A DNA stretch of 9,018 nt. It comes from DATKMP01 sp035541775 (GTDB lineage: Bacteria > Bacteroidota > Ignavibacteria > UBA10030). Positions 1 to 7,148 of the stretch are shown one piece after another; positions within the stretch are counted from its first letter, which is position 1, and each line of letters opens with the position of its first letter. A model generated the notes under the pieces. The model was given only the letters and a program-made list of their open reading frames with translations, was not told the origin of the DNA and made no database searches. The stretch spans positions 1 to 9,018 of the forward strand of contig DATKMP010000175.1 in the NCBI GenBank assembly GCA_035541775.1. Direction: 5' to 3'. The position numbers and the translations under genes are program-made.

Positions 1-3000
1 CGGCTGCTGCGTAATGAGCGAGTATGGTCCGATGGAACGCGCGTGAATTTTATCATCCACCATGTGGGAAAGTTTCATCATATACAAATAGCCGATGGAA
101 ACTTCCTGATCGAATAATTCGCCGGTGCGTCCATCGATCAAGCGGGACTTCGAAGATTTCGCAAGCCCTGCTTTTTCAAGCCACTCTTCTACTTCTTCCC
201 ACTTTGCGCCGTCAAAAATTGGCGTGGCAAATTTCATATTCATTTTTGCACCAGCCAAGCCAAGCGCTACTTCAAACAACTGGCCAAGATTCATACGCGA
301 AGGCACGCCCAACGGATTCAAGACAATATCGACCGGCCGGCCGTCCGGCAAGAACGGCATATCCTGAATCGGCACAACGGTCGATACCACGCCTTTGTTT
401 CCATGGCGTCCCGCCATTTTATCGCCAACTTGCAGTTTGCGTTTTTTGGCAACATACACTTTTGCAAGCTGAACAATACCCGGAGAAAGTTCGTCGCCTA
501 ATTGAATTTTATTCTTTTCATGGCGATACAATTCTTCGATCTCGGTTTGTTTCTGCTGATAATTTTCGTAGATGCGGACAATATTGCTGTGTTTTCGTTT
601 GTCATCGATCCATGGTTCATTGAAATTGTACGAATCGACTTTTTCAATACCTTTGAATGTATCTTCTTTGAACGTGACGCCGGAACGAATGACGACTTTT
701 CCATCGGCATCGCGAATACCGATCGATTGTTCGCCAGCAAGAAGCTGCCCAAGTTTGTGGGCAAGTTTTTCCTGCAACTCTGCCACATCACGGCTGTGTG
801 CGCGATCGAGCGATTCGAGTTTCTTTTTATCTTCTTTTTTACTTTCGGTATCTTTTTTCTTGCGGCTAAACAACTTCGTCGAGATAACGATACCTTTCAT
901 GCCCGGAGGCGCTTTTAACGATGCATCCTTCACATCGCCGGCTTTTTCTCCGAAGATCGCTTTCAACAATTTTTCTTCCGGCGTCGGATCGGTTTCACCT
1001 TTCGGCGTAATTTTTCCGATCAAGATATCGCCTTCGTTGACTTCAGCGCCGACGCGAATAATTCCGAACTCATCCAAATCCTTTGTCGCTTCTTCGCTGA
1101 CATTGGGAATTTCACGAGTCAATTCTTCTTCGCCGCGTTTTGTGTCGCGAACTTGTAATTCAAATTCTTCAACATGAATCGACGTGAACACATCGTCTGA
1201 AACAATGCGTTCACTGACGATGATGGCATCTTCAAAGTTGTATCCGCGCCACGGCATGAATGCAACAAGCACGTTGCGGCCAAGAGCTAATTCACCGTTA
1301 TCCGTTGCGCAGCCATCGACAAGCACATCGTTTTTCTTGACGCGCTGGCCTTCACGCACAACCGGTTTTTGATTGATGGAAGTATCCTGATTCGTGCGCA
1401 AGAACTTTGTAATTTTATATTCCACACGATGTTTGTCTTCGAAACTGACAATCGCTTCCGTGCTGTTTTCATCGATATCATATAACACGACAACGCTGTC
1501 GCCGCTGACAGATTCTACAACACCGTTCCGCTCAGCAACGATAACTGTGCGAGAATCGCGCGCAATTTTTTCTTCGAGCCCCGTGCCCACAATAGGCGCT
1601 TCGGGATTCAACAGCGGAACTGCCTGGCGTTGCATGTTCGATCCCATCAACGCACGGTTTGCATCGTCGTGCTCAAGGAACGGAATCAATGCAGCAGCCG
1701 CGCTCACGATCTGATTCGGAGCCACATCCATATACTGAATTTTTTCAGGTTCAACAACCGGGTAATCGCTCTGGAACCGTGCCTTCACGCGTTCTTCTAA
1801 AAACTTTCCGCGTTCATCGATCGGAGCGTTGGCCTGCCCGATCGTCACTTCATCTTCACGCTCGGCTGTTAAGAATTCAATTTCTTCGACAACCTTTCCG
1901 TTTTTCACTTTGCGGTACGGCGTTTCGATAAAGCCAAAATCATTGATGCGCGCATGAATACACAACGACGAAATCAAACCGATGTTCGGTCCTTCCGGCG
2001 TTTCAATCGGGCACAATCGGCCGTAGTGTGTGTAGTGAACGTCACGAACTTCAAAGCCCGCACGTTCGCGCGTCAAACCGCCAGGTCCAAGAGCAGACAC
2101 ACGACGCTTGTGCGTCATCTCCGCCAATGGGTTTGTCTGATCGAGAAATTGCGACAATTGATTCGTCCCAAAGAACGCGTTGATCACGCTCGTAATCGTT
2201 CGCGCGTTGACCAAATCTTGCGGTGCGATGGTTTCTGCATCGCGCAAATTCATGCGTTCGCGGATCGTACGCGTCATACGCGACAACCCGATATTGAATT
2301 GCTGCGCAAGCTGCTCGCCCACCGTTCGCACGCGGCGGTTTCCTAAGTGATCGATATCGTCCACAGCGCGTTTGCCTTGCTGCAATTCGATCAAATATTT
2401 GACGATCGAAATAATATCGTCTTTCGTCAGCGTGGTAACATCTTCTGCGATGCTCAATCCTAATTTAATATTCATTCGATGACGGCCAACATCGCCGAGA
2501 TCGTACCGCTTTGGATTAAAGAAGAGGCGGTCGATTAAATTTTTTGCCGTATCGAGATCGGGCGCTTCGCCGGCTCGTAATTGTTGGTAGATGGCCTCGA
2601 GCGCATCTTCCGAGGAACGCGACGCATCTTTTAAAATGGTATTCGCGATGACCGAACCGGAATCCGTATCTTCCGTTTTCAACAAACGAAGTTTCTTGAC
2701 ACCGGCCTTTTTAATTTGCTTAACTTGTTCTTCCGTCAACTTGGAATCTTTGTTGATGAAAATTTCGCCCGTCTTTTTATCAAAGACATCGCTGCAAACT
2801 TTTCGGTCGATGTAATCACTCAAATCGACTTTTGCAACATCGATTTCTTCGACTAATCCGAACAAATCCATAATCTGATCATCGGAAGAATATCCGAGCG
2901 CACGCAACAACGTCGTGACCGGAAATTTCTTCTTCCGGTCAATGTAGGCGTACATAACATTATTAATATCCGTGGTGAACTCTACCCACGAACCGCGGAA

Positions 3001-3528
3001 CGGAATGATACGCGCCGAATACATCATCGTACCGTTCGGATGAACAGATTCGCCGAAGAAAACGCCCGGCGACCGGTGCAATTGACTCACGACGACGCGT
3101 TCAGCGCCGTTGATAATAAATGTTCCGCGATGAGTCATCGCAGGAAGATTGCCAAGATAGACTTCTTGCTCAATAGTATCGGTATAATCTTTTCCGCCTT
3201 CCCGTTTCGACGACAGGCGCAGTTTCGCTTTCAGCGGAACGGCGAACGTCAATCCACGTTCCTGGCATTCGACAACCGAGTATTTCGGTTTTTCCACATA
3301 GTATTCGACGAATTCGAGCAAAAAATTCTCGCGCGCGTCGCTGATGGGGAAATTCATTTCGAACACTTGCTGCAACCCGATTTTTTTCCGCCGGTGCGGC
3401 GGTGTATCGGACTGAAGAAAATTGTCGAACGAATCGAGCTGTACATTTAAAAGGTCCGGCGTTTCGATTACGGTCGGAATTTTTGCAAACGAAACGCGGC
3501 TGCGATTATCACCGGATTGGTTTTTCAA
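1..3528 (-). CDS. rpoB: DNA-directed RNA polymerase subunit beta (3' end cut by window edge)
   Basis: Beta subunit of RNA polymerase; with beta' it forms the catalytic cleft and holds the rifampicin pocket. The frame is open for 1176 codons to the window edge. Visible landmarks: the rifampicin region at residues 452-480 (NQLSQFLDQTNPLAEMTHKR, then S478), the segment ending PIETPEGPNIGLI, the GDKMAGRHGNKG active-site motif at 1035-1046, and VDDKIHARS near the cut end. By comparison with the E. coli protein, about 80-90 C-terminal residues are missing. Residues about 886-1010 are a lysine/glutamate-rich stretch in the place of the E. coli lineage insertion beta-i9. The start is taken as TTG at 3528 because an AAGGAG lies 8 bases upstream; in-frame GTG codons at 3534 and 3537 sit too close to or inside that site. 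It follows rplL after a structured 236-base spacer; rpoC should follow. Confidence 0.98.
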   Translation of the reverse strand, partial: MKNQSGDNRSRVSFAKIPTVIETPDLLNVQLDSFDNFLQSDTPPHRRKKIGLQQVFEMNFPISDARENFLLEFVEYYVEKPKYSVVECQERGLTFAVPLKAKLRLSSKREGGKDYTDTIEQEVYLGNLPAMTHRGTFIINGAERVVVSQLHRSPGVFFGESVHPNGTMMYSARIIPFRGSWVEFTTDINNVMYAYIDRKKKFPVTTLLRALGYSSDDQIMDLFGLVEEIDVAKVDLSDYIDRKVCSDVFDKKTGEIFINKDSKLTEEQVKQIKKAGVKKLRLLKTEDTDSGSVIANTILKDASRSSEDALEAIYQQLRAGEAPDLDTAKNLIDRLFFNPKRYDLGDVGRHRMNIKLGLSIAEDVTTLTKDDIISIVKYLIELQQGKRAVDDIDHLGNRRVRTVGEQLAQQFNIGLSRMTRTIRERMNLRDAETIAPQDLVNARTITSVINAFFGTNQLSQFLDQTNPLAEMTHKRRVSALGPGGLTRERAGFEVRDVHYTHYGRLCPIETPEGPNIGLISSLCIHARINDFGFIETPYRKVKNGKVVEEIEFLTAEREDEVTIGQANAPIDERGKFLEERVKARFQSDYPVVEPEKIQYMDVAPNQIVSAAAALIPFLEHDDANRALMGSNMQRQAVPLLNPEAPIVGTGLEEKIARDSRTVIVAERNGVVESVSGDSVVVLYDIDENSTEAIVSFEDKHRVEYKITKFLRTNQDTSINQKPVVREGQRVKKNDVLVDGCATDNGELALGRNVLVAFMPWRGYNFEDAIIVSERIVSDDVFTSIHVEEFELQVRDTKRGEEELTREIPNVSEEATKDLDEFGIIRVGAEVNEGDILIGKITPKGETDPTPEEKLLKAIFGEKAGDVKDASLKAPPGMKGIVISTKLFSRKKKDTESKKEDKKKLESLDRAHSRDVAELQEKLAHKLGQLLAGEQSIGIRDADGKVVIRSGVTFKEDTFKGIEKVDSYNFNEPWIDDKRKHSNIVRIYENYQQKQTEIEELYRHEKNKIQLGDELSPGIVQLAKVYVAKKRKLQVGDKMAGRHGNKGVVSTVVPIQDMPFLPDGRPVDIVLNPLGVPSRMNLGQLFEVALGLAGAKMNMKFATPIFDGAKWEEVEEWLEKAGLAKSSKSRLIDGRTGELFDQEVSIGYLYMMKLSHMVDDKIHARSIGPYSLITQQP

Positions 3529-3536
3529 CGTCACCA

Positions 3537-3542
3537 CTCCTT
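3537..3542 (-). promoter_or_regulatory. Shine-Dalgarno site of rpoB
   Basis: AAGGAG on the minus strand, 8 bases before the TTG at 3528. This spacing selects the TTG start over the two in-frame GTG codons at 3534 and 3537, which overlap the site or are within about 2 bases of it. Confidence 0.75.
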
Positions 3543-3561
3543 GTTGAAGTTGTTTGTGTCA

Positions 3562-3578
3562 TCCCGCCAACGGCGGGA
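3562..3578. repeat. GC-rich palindrome upstream of rpoB
   Basis: Perfect 7-bp inverted repeat, TCCCGCC at 3562-3568 and GGCGGGA at 3572-3578, with a 3-base loop. It is much more GC-rich than its AT-rich surroundings. It lies about 20 bases upstream of the rpoB ribosome binding site and has no U-tract after it on the minus strand, so it does not look like an intrinsic terminator. It resembles the short dispersed REP-like palindromes found between genes in many genomes, but no second copy is present in this window to prove repetition. Confidence 0.6.
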
Positions 3579-3642
3579 AATTCAATTCTTGTTTGTTACG
3601 TGTTGTTTGGTCGAGCACATCTTGACCCTACCATAGACAGCA

Positions 3643-3691
3643 TAAGCCGATGGTTTTGTTCCAGCATTTTTGCGAGGAAACCATCGGCTTA
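3643..3691 (-). promoter_or_regulatory. Long hairpin in the rplL-rpoB spacer (possible RNase III site or attenuator)
   Basis: A perfect 14-bp inverted repeat (3643-3656 with 3678-3691) encloses a 21-base loop. The loop itself contains a small GCA/TGC stem (3664-3666 with 3671-3673) and a flanking CC/GG pair, so the RNA could form one long, nearly continuous rod. No run of U follows on the minus strand, arguing against a simple intrinsic terminator. In E. coli the rplL-rpoB spacer carries an attenuator and an RNase III processing hairpin that lower rpoB relative to rplL; the same role here is inferred from position and shape. Confidence 0.6.
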
Positions 3692-3704
3692 AAATCTGTA
3701 TTCA

Positions 3705-3752
3705 TCTTCTGTCAGAACAATTTCTCTTGACGAAACGTTCGTTTCCAGAAGA
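3705..3752 (-). promoter_or_regulatory. Second inverted repeat just after rplL
   Basis: TCTTCTG at 3705-3711 pairs with CAGAAGA at 3746-3752 (7 bp). Inside it, directly next to the right arm, is a second palindrome with arms 3732-3737 and 3740-3745. The structure starts about 12 bases after the rplL stop codon. It may protect the rplL mRNA 3' end or form part of the rplL-rpoB attenuation region. No poly-U follows, so termination is not supported. Confidence 0.4.
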
Positions 3753-3764
3753 CGTTTTGTTGTC

Positions 3765-4145
3765 TTATTTGAGTTCGACTGTTGCGCCGGCTTCTTCTAA
3801 CTCTTTCTTCAGCTTTTCAGCTTCTTCTTTATTGAGGCCTTCCTTCACAACCTTCGGTGCGCCATCGACAAGGTCTTTTGCTTCTTTCAAGCCAAGGCCG
3901 GTAACCGCACGTACAACTTTGATCACATTGATCTTTTGTGCGCCGCTGGCTTTCAATTCGACAGTGAATTCTGTTTTTTCTTCTGCTGCGGCAGCGGGTG
4001 CTGCACCGGCGGCAGGCGCTGCACTCATCATCATCGGTGCGGCGGCGGTGACGCCGAATTTATCTTCCAAAGCTTTTTTTAATTCGGTAGCTTCGAGAAG
4101 CGTAAGTTTTTCAATTTTCTCTACAATTTCTTCAACGACTGACAT
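3765..4145 (-). CDS. rplL: 50S ribosomal protein L7/L12
   Basis: The 126-residue stalk protein, present as dimers on L10, recruits and activates translational GTPases (EF-Tu, EF-G, IF2). The sequence shows the N-terminal dimerisation helices (about 1-33, rich in E, K and L), an alanine/proline/methionine hinge (about 34-55), and the C-terminal domain (about 56-126) with the conserved factor-binding segment INVIKVVRAVTGLGLKEAKD followed by LVDGAPK. The length is normal for the family. ATG start, with AAGGAG 8 bases upstream. It begins 38 bases after rplJ, the usual rplJ-rplL pair, and shares L10 feedback control in well-studied bacteria. The spacer after it, leading to rpoB, contains several hairpins. 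Confidence 0.98.
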   Translation of the reverse strand: MSVVEEIVEKIEKLTLLEATELKKALEDKFGVTAAAPMMMSAAPAAGAAPAAAAEEKTEFTVELKASGAQKINVIKVVRAVTGLGLKEAKDLVDGAPKVVKEGLNKEEAEKLKKELEEAGATVELK

Positions 4146-4183
4146 GGTTATTCTCCTTCAGAATAGTTATTTTCAAAAATTTA

Positions 4184-4705
4184 TTATGCAGCTTTCTTTT
4201 TCTCGATTGCGTCGATGACCGAGACGAGGTCTCTCGGCACAGCATTGATCGCGCCGACGACACCGGAGATGGGAGCTTGCAAGCTTCCGAGAATTGATGC
4301 GATAATCTCTTTACGAGTCGGCATACTTGCGAGCTGTGCCAATTTCGAGCCGTCGTAGATTTGCTTTTCCACAACAGCGACTTTCAATTGGAACTTGCCG
4401 CTTTTCTCGGAGAACTTTTTGATAATCTTTGCCGGCGCCGATGGATCGTCGTACGAAAATGCGATGCCCGTCGGTCCCACAAGTTTATCAAACATACGAT
4501 CGTACCCTGAAAGCGTCTCAAGGGCTTTGCGGGCAAGCGTGTTCTTTACCACGGTGTATTCGACACCATTTTTCCGAAACTCGCGCCGCAGTTCAGTTTC
4601 TTCTGCGACGGTGAGCTTGGCAAAATCGGCAAAGTACATCGCTACCGCGCGAGATGCCCGTTCGGCAACTTCGGCAACGATCGCTTCTTTCTCACTGCGT
4701 TTCAT
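4184..4705 (-). CDS. rplJ: 50S ribosomal protein L10
   Basis: Base of the ribosomal stalk; it binds 23S rRNA through its N-terminal domain and carries L7/L12 dimers on its C-terminal helix. At 173 residues it has the expected length. Visible features: an N-terminal helix beginning MKRSEKEAIVAEVAE, the conserved YTVVKNTLARKAL segment (about 50-62), GPTGIAFSYDDP (about 77-88), and a C-terminal region with PTRKEIIASILGSLQAPISG followed by a helix ending EKKKAA. ATG start with AAAGGA shortly upstream. The 99-base gap before it folds into an L10-leader-like structure, the site at which the L10-L7/L12 complex represses its own translation in other bacteria. rplL follows after 38 bases. Confidence 0.98.
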   Translation of the reverse strand: MKRSEKEAIVAEVAERASRAVAMYFADFAKLTVAEETELRREFRKNGVEYTVVKNTLARKALETLSGYDRMFDKLVGPTGIAFSYDDPSAPAKIIKKFSEKSGKFQLKVAVVEKQIYDGSKLAQLASMPTRKEIIASILGSLQAPISGVVGAINAVPRDLVSVIDAIEKKKAA

Positions 4706-4722
4706 AGTTATCCTTTAATTCC

Positions 4723-4784
4723 GTTCTTCTTGCTGTTGAATGAGAAGCTCCCGTTTGCACGGGACATTCAACTGGTTTCAGAAC
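4723..4784 (-). ncRNA. L10 leader-like regulatory RNA upstream of rplJ
   Basis: Read as RNA, an outer GUUCU/AGAAC stem (4780-4784 with 4723-4727) encloses an asymmetric purine-rich internal loop (GAAACCA opposite AGCAAGA), then an 8-bp GUUGAAUG/CAUUCAAC stem, a 6-base one-sided bulge, and a 6-bp UCCCGU/ACGGGA stem closed by a GCAA tetraloop. It ends about 17 bases before the rplJ start codon. L10 leaders are known elements that bind the L10-L7/L12 complex and repress rplJL translation, and a kink-turn-like internal loop is part of them. Assignment rests on position and fold; I could not run a covariance model. Confidence 0.7.
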
Positions 4785-4804
4785 TTGAGTGCGTAATTTC
4801 TTTT

Positions 4805-5500
4805 TTATTGTACTACAACTTCCGTTCGGTCGATATGCACGCCAGGCCCCATCGTTGTCGAGATGGCGATACTTCGTACATACTGGCCTTTGGCCGTTGC
4901 AGGTTTCATCCGGGCAATGGTGGCTAAGAATGATTTCACATTCTCCACCAATTTTTCTTTTTCAAAATTTGCTTTGCCGACGGTAGCGTGAACGATTCCG
5001 GCTTTATCGACACGGAATTCAATTTTACCGGCCTTCACTTCTTTCACCGCTTTGGCGACATCGGGCGTTACCGTTCCGCTTTTGGGATTCGGCATCAGGC
5101 CGCGAGGTCCAAGAACTTTTCCAAGCTTTCCAAGATCGCCCATCACGTCGGGCGCCGCGATAATGACATCGACATCGGCCCAACCCTGTTGGATTTTTTC
5201 AAGATAATCTTTATAACCGACGTGATCGGCGCCAGCCGCTTTCGCTTCGTCATCTTTCGGCGGTTTTGCAATCACCAGCACGCGAACTTCTTTTCCAATG
5301 CCGTGCGGCAAGGCAACAGTACCGCGAATTGCTTGATCTGCTTTTTTCGGATCGACACCGAGGCGAACAGCAATATCGACCGCTTCCGAAAATTTTGCAC
5401 TTGCTGTTTGTTTGACAACGTCAACCGCTTCGCTCACAGAATATGACTTCGGCTGGACTTTCGTCGCAACGCCTTTGTAACGCTTGCTTCGTTTTTTCAT
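4805..5500 (-). CDS. rplA: 50S ribosomal protein L1
   Basis: Forms the mobile L1 stalk that binds 23S rRNA near the E site and helps release deacylated tRNA; in many bacteria it also represses its own rplK-rplA mRNA. The 231-residue length is typical. Visible: a basic N-terminus (MKKRSKRYKG), AVRLGVDPKKADQAIRGTV (about 45-63), the ADVDVIIAAPDVM segment of domain II, the hallmark GPRGLMPNPKSGTVTPDV (about 130-147), and the C-terminal part of domain I with FRVDKAGIVHATVGK and ISTTMGPGVHID. ATG start with GGAG 7 bases upstream. It lies 24 bases after rplK. I could not pick out a convincing L1-binding hairpin in the short nusG-rplK or rplK-rplA gaps. Confidence 0.98.
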   Translation of the reverse strand: MKKRSKRYKGVATKVQPKSYSVSEAVDVVKQTASAKFSEAVDIAVRLGVDPKKADQAIRGTVALPHGIGKEVRVLVIAKPPKDDEAKAAGADHVGYKDYLEKIQQGWADVDVIIAAPDVMGDLGKLGKVLGPRGLMPNPKSGTVTPDVAKAVKEVKAGKIEFRVDKAGIVHATVGKANFEKEKLVENVKSFLATIARMKPATAKGQYVRSIAISTTMGPGVHIDRTEVVVQ

Positions 5501-5524
5501 TTCACAACTCCAATAATTCGAATC

Positions 5525-5950
5525 TTAACCTTCAACCGTGATGCCCATACTGCGCGCAGTACCGGCAACCATACTTGCCGCGGAATCGATATTCGCCGCA
5601 TTCAAGTCCACCATTTTCAATTCTGCAATTTCGCGGACTTGCTTCTGAGAAACTTTTCCGACCTTATTGCGATTCGGTTCGCCTGAACCTTTTTCTAACT
5701 TTGCTGCTTTCAACAAGAGCACAGCCGCTGGCGGCGTTTTGGTAATAAACGTGAACGACTTATCGCTGAACACCGTAATAATAACCGGAATGATAAGCCC
5801 CTGCTGCTCTTTGGTCTTTGCGTTGAACTGTTTGCAGAACTCCATAATGTTCACGCCTTTTTGACCGAGCGCAGGACCGACCGGAGGCGCTGGGTTTGCT
5901 TGTCCGGCAGGAATTTGCAATTTGATATACCCTGTTATTTTCTTTGCCAT
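5525..5950 (-). CDS. rplK: 50S ribosomal protein L11
   Basis: Binds the GTPase-associated centre of 23S rRNA with L10 and the stalk, and is the site of thiostrepton action and stringent-response signalling through RelA. The 141-residue length matches the family. The N-terminal domain carries the proline-rich QIPAGQANPAPPVGPALGQ (about 12-30) and GVNIMEFCKQFNAKT; the C-terminal rRNA-binding domain carries FITKTPPAAVLLLKAA and ends with AGTARSMGITVEG. ATG start with AGAAGG 8 bases upstream. It follows nusG after 32 bases and precedes rplA, the conserved order in bacteria. Confidence 0.98.
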   Translation of the reverse strand: MAKKITGYIKLQIPAGQANPAPPVGPALGQKGVNIMEFCKQFNAKTKEQQGLIIPVIITVFSDKSFTFITKTPPAAVLLLKAAKLEKGSGEPNRNKVGKVSQKQVREIAELKMVDLNAANIDSAASMVAGTARSMGITVEG

Positions 5951-5982
5951 ATGAATGACCTTCTAATTACAAAACAGATAGT

Positions 5983-6525
5983 TTACTTTTCTAATTCCAC
6001 TTGCGAAAAATCGAGCTCCACAGGCGTCTTACGTCCGAAGATGCTGACCATCACCTTGACTTTAAGTTTTTCTGAATTTACTTCCTGCACAAATCCGTTA
6101 AAGTTGTTGAACGGGCCTTCTTTCACTTTCACCGCATCGCCGACATGGAACGGAACATCCACTACTTGAACGCCGCTTTCTTCTTCTTTCTGCTCTAACT
6201 TGCCGACGAGGCGCTGAATTTCATCGGGATGCAGCGGCGCTGGATTGTTGCGGTCCGGCACAAAGCCCATCACCGACGGCGCTTCGAGAATCAAGTGCGA
6301 CGATTCTTTATCTAAAATCGCTTCGACTAAAACATAGCCGGGAAAGAAATTTTTGATCTTCGCTTTTTTCTTTCCTTCTTTAATTTCAAAAACTTTTTCA
6401 GCGGGAATGAGAACGCTGGATATTTTTTCCTGCAATCCCAAACGCGTGACTTCGGCTTCAAGGTAAGATTTTACCTTCGTTTCATGCCCCGAGTATGTCC
6501 GCACTACGTACCAGCGTTTTTCCAA
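5983..6525 (-). CDS. nusG: Transcription termination/antitermination factor NusG
   Basis: Binds the RNA polymerase clamp to promote processive elongation and, in well-studied species, links polymerase to Rho or to the ribosome through S10. The 180-residue protein has the N-terminal NGN domain (about 1-115: WYVVRTYSGHE near the start, NFFPGYVLVEA around 59-69, PSVMGFVPDRNNPAPL) and a C-terminal KOW domain (about 125-180: VGDAVKVKEGPFNNFNG, then VSIFGRKTPVELDFSQVELE). The start is a TTG at 6525; no in-frame ATG or GTG exists between it and the secE stop codon, which lies in the same frame 21 bases upstream. A weak GGGA lies 8 bases before the TTG. An ATT at 6540 is a less likely alternative. 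Confidence 0.97.
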   Translation of the reverse strand: MEKRWYVVRTYSGHETKVKSYLEAEVTRLGLQEKISSVLIPAEKVFEIKEGKKKAKIKNFFPGYVLVEAILDKESSHLILEAPSVMGFVPDRNNPAPLHPDEIQRLVGKLEQKEEESGVQVVDVPFHVGDAVKVKEGPFNNFNGFVQEVNSEKLKVKVMVSIFGRKTPVELDFSQVELEK

Positions 6526-6546
6526 CGTCTTGTTCCCAATAAATAA

Positions 6547-6729
6547 TTATAAAATTCTTTTCAACACTTCGCTAAGGATCGTATCCACTCCCCACGTAAA
6601 GAGCGCGATCACCAGCGTAACGACAATGACGATCTTCGTCGATTCCATCAATTCTTCACGCGATGGCCACGTGACTTTTTCCATCTCTTTTACCACATCA
6701 CGAAAAAAGTTGAGTATTTTTTCTTTCAT
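6547..6729 (-). CDS. secE: Preprotein translocase subunit SecE
   Basis: Small essential subunit of the SecYEG inner-membrane channel that clamps SecY. The 60 residues contain the amphipathic cytoplasmic helix with the conserved KEMEKVTWPSREEL (about 14-27) and one transmembrane helix (about 32-48, IVIVVTLVIALFTWGVD). This is the short, single-span form usual outside Gammaproteobacteria. The ATG at 6729 is chosen because the protein then starts MKEKILNFF; an upstream in-frame start would extend into tRNA-Trp. A candidate AGGA is about 12 bases upstream, a longer gap than usual. It is followed by nusG after 21 bases, the near-universal secE-nusG pair. Confidence 0.96.
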   Translation of the reverse strand: MKEKILNFFRDVVKEMEKVTWPSREELMESTKIVIVVTLVIALFTWGVDTILSEVLKRIL

Positions 6730-6765
6730 AGTCTGTACGCATCCTTTGCTGCAGTGTTCATTTCG

Positions 6766-6838
6766 CACGTGAGGAGGGAATCGAACCCCCAACCTGCGGT
6801 TTTGGAGACCGCTGCTCTACCAGTTAAGCTACTCACGT
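6766..6838 (-). tRNA. tRNA-Trp (anticodon CCA)
   Basis: The 73-base cloverleaf has acceptor ACGTGAG/CTCACGT, a D arm with one T-G wobble, anticodon stem GCGGT/ACCGC with loop CTCCAAA (CCA at positions 34-36), a 5-base variable loop and T loop TTCGATT. Discriminator is G, as expected for tRNA-Trp. CCA is not encoded. It lies between rpmG and secE, a common place for tRNA-Trp in bacteria. Confidence 0.97.
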
Positions 6839-6878
6839 ATTGTTCACGTCGGTCGTCCATACACTTCACGCGAAAACG

Positions 6879-7028
6879 CTACTTTGTCTCTTTGTGTGAA
6901 GTGCGCTTATTGCACCACGGGCAGAATTTTTTATACTCTACACGTCCGGTTTGTTTCTTTTTATTTTTTGTCGTGGAATAATTGCGCCGCTTGCAATCGG
7001 TGCATTCTAAAGTGATAATATCTCTCAT
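6879..7028 (-). CDS. rpmG: 50S ribosomal protein L33
   Basis: Small large-subunit protein near the E site. The 49-residue reading frame starts MRDIITLECTDCKRRNYS and ends NKRTSHKETK. It carries two CxxC pairs (CTDC at about 9-12 and CPWC at about 36-39), so it is the zinc-binding (C+) form rather than the zinc-independent paralogue that some bacteria make under zinc limitation. ATG start with AAGGA about 8 bases upstream. It sits 31 bases after tRNA-Thr(GGU) and 40 bases before tRNA-Trp, in the same direction; a tuf-rpmG-tRNA-Trp-secE order is known in several phyla, but here tuf is absent. Confidence 0.95.
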   Translation of the reverse strand: MRDIITLECTDCKRRNYSTTKNKKKQTGRVEYKKFCPWCNKRTSHKETK

Positions 7029-7059
7029 CGTCTATTCCTTTTATACTTTTTTCTGATCG

Positions 7060-7132
<73 letters not shown>

Positions 7133-7148
7133 AAACAAAGTGTGCTAG

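Noticed and set aside
24..3450. Many plus-strand open frames opposite rpoB (for example 24-623, 502-918, 1394-1714, 3040-3450)
   Set aside because: They are antisense shadows of rpoB: their proteins resemble nothing I recognise, and the minus strand is fully explained by a conserved protein.
3643..3691. Rho-independent terminator after rplL
   Set aside because: The stem is long, but no run of U follows on the minus strand and rpoB lies directly downstream in the same direction.
6730..6792. Longer SecE with 21 extra N-terminal residues
   Set aside because: The extension would overlap the 3' half of tRNA-Trp and is not SecE-like; the internal ATG at 6729 gives the usual SecE N-terminus.
7029..7059. 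Remnant of tuf, or a separate rpmG promoter, in the gap after tRNA-Thr(GGU)
   Set aside because: Only 31 bases are present. A TATAAA-like string occurs but there is no convincing -35, and nothing resembles tuf coding sequence.
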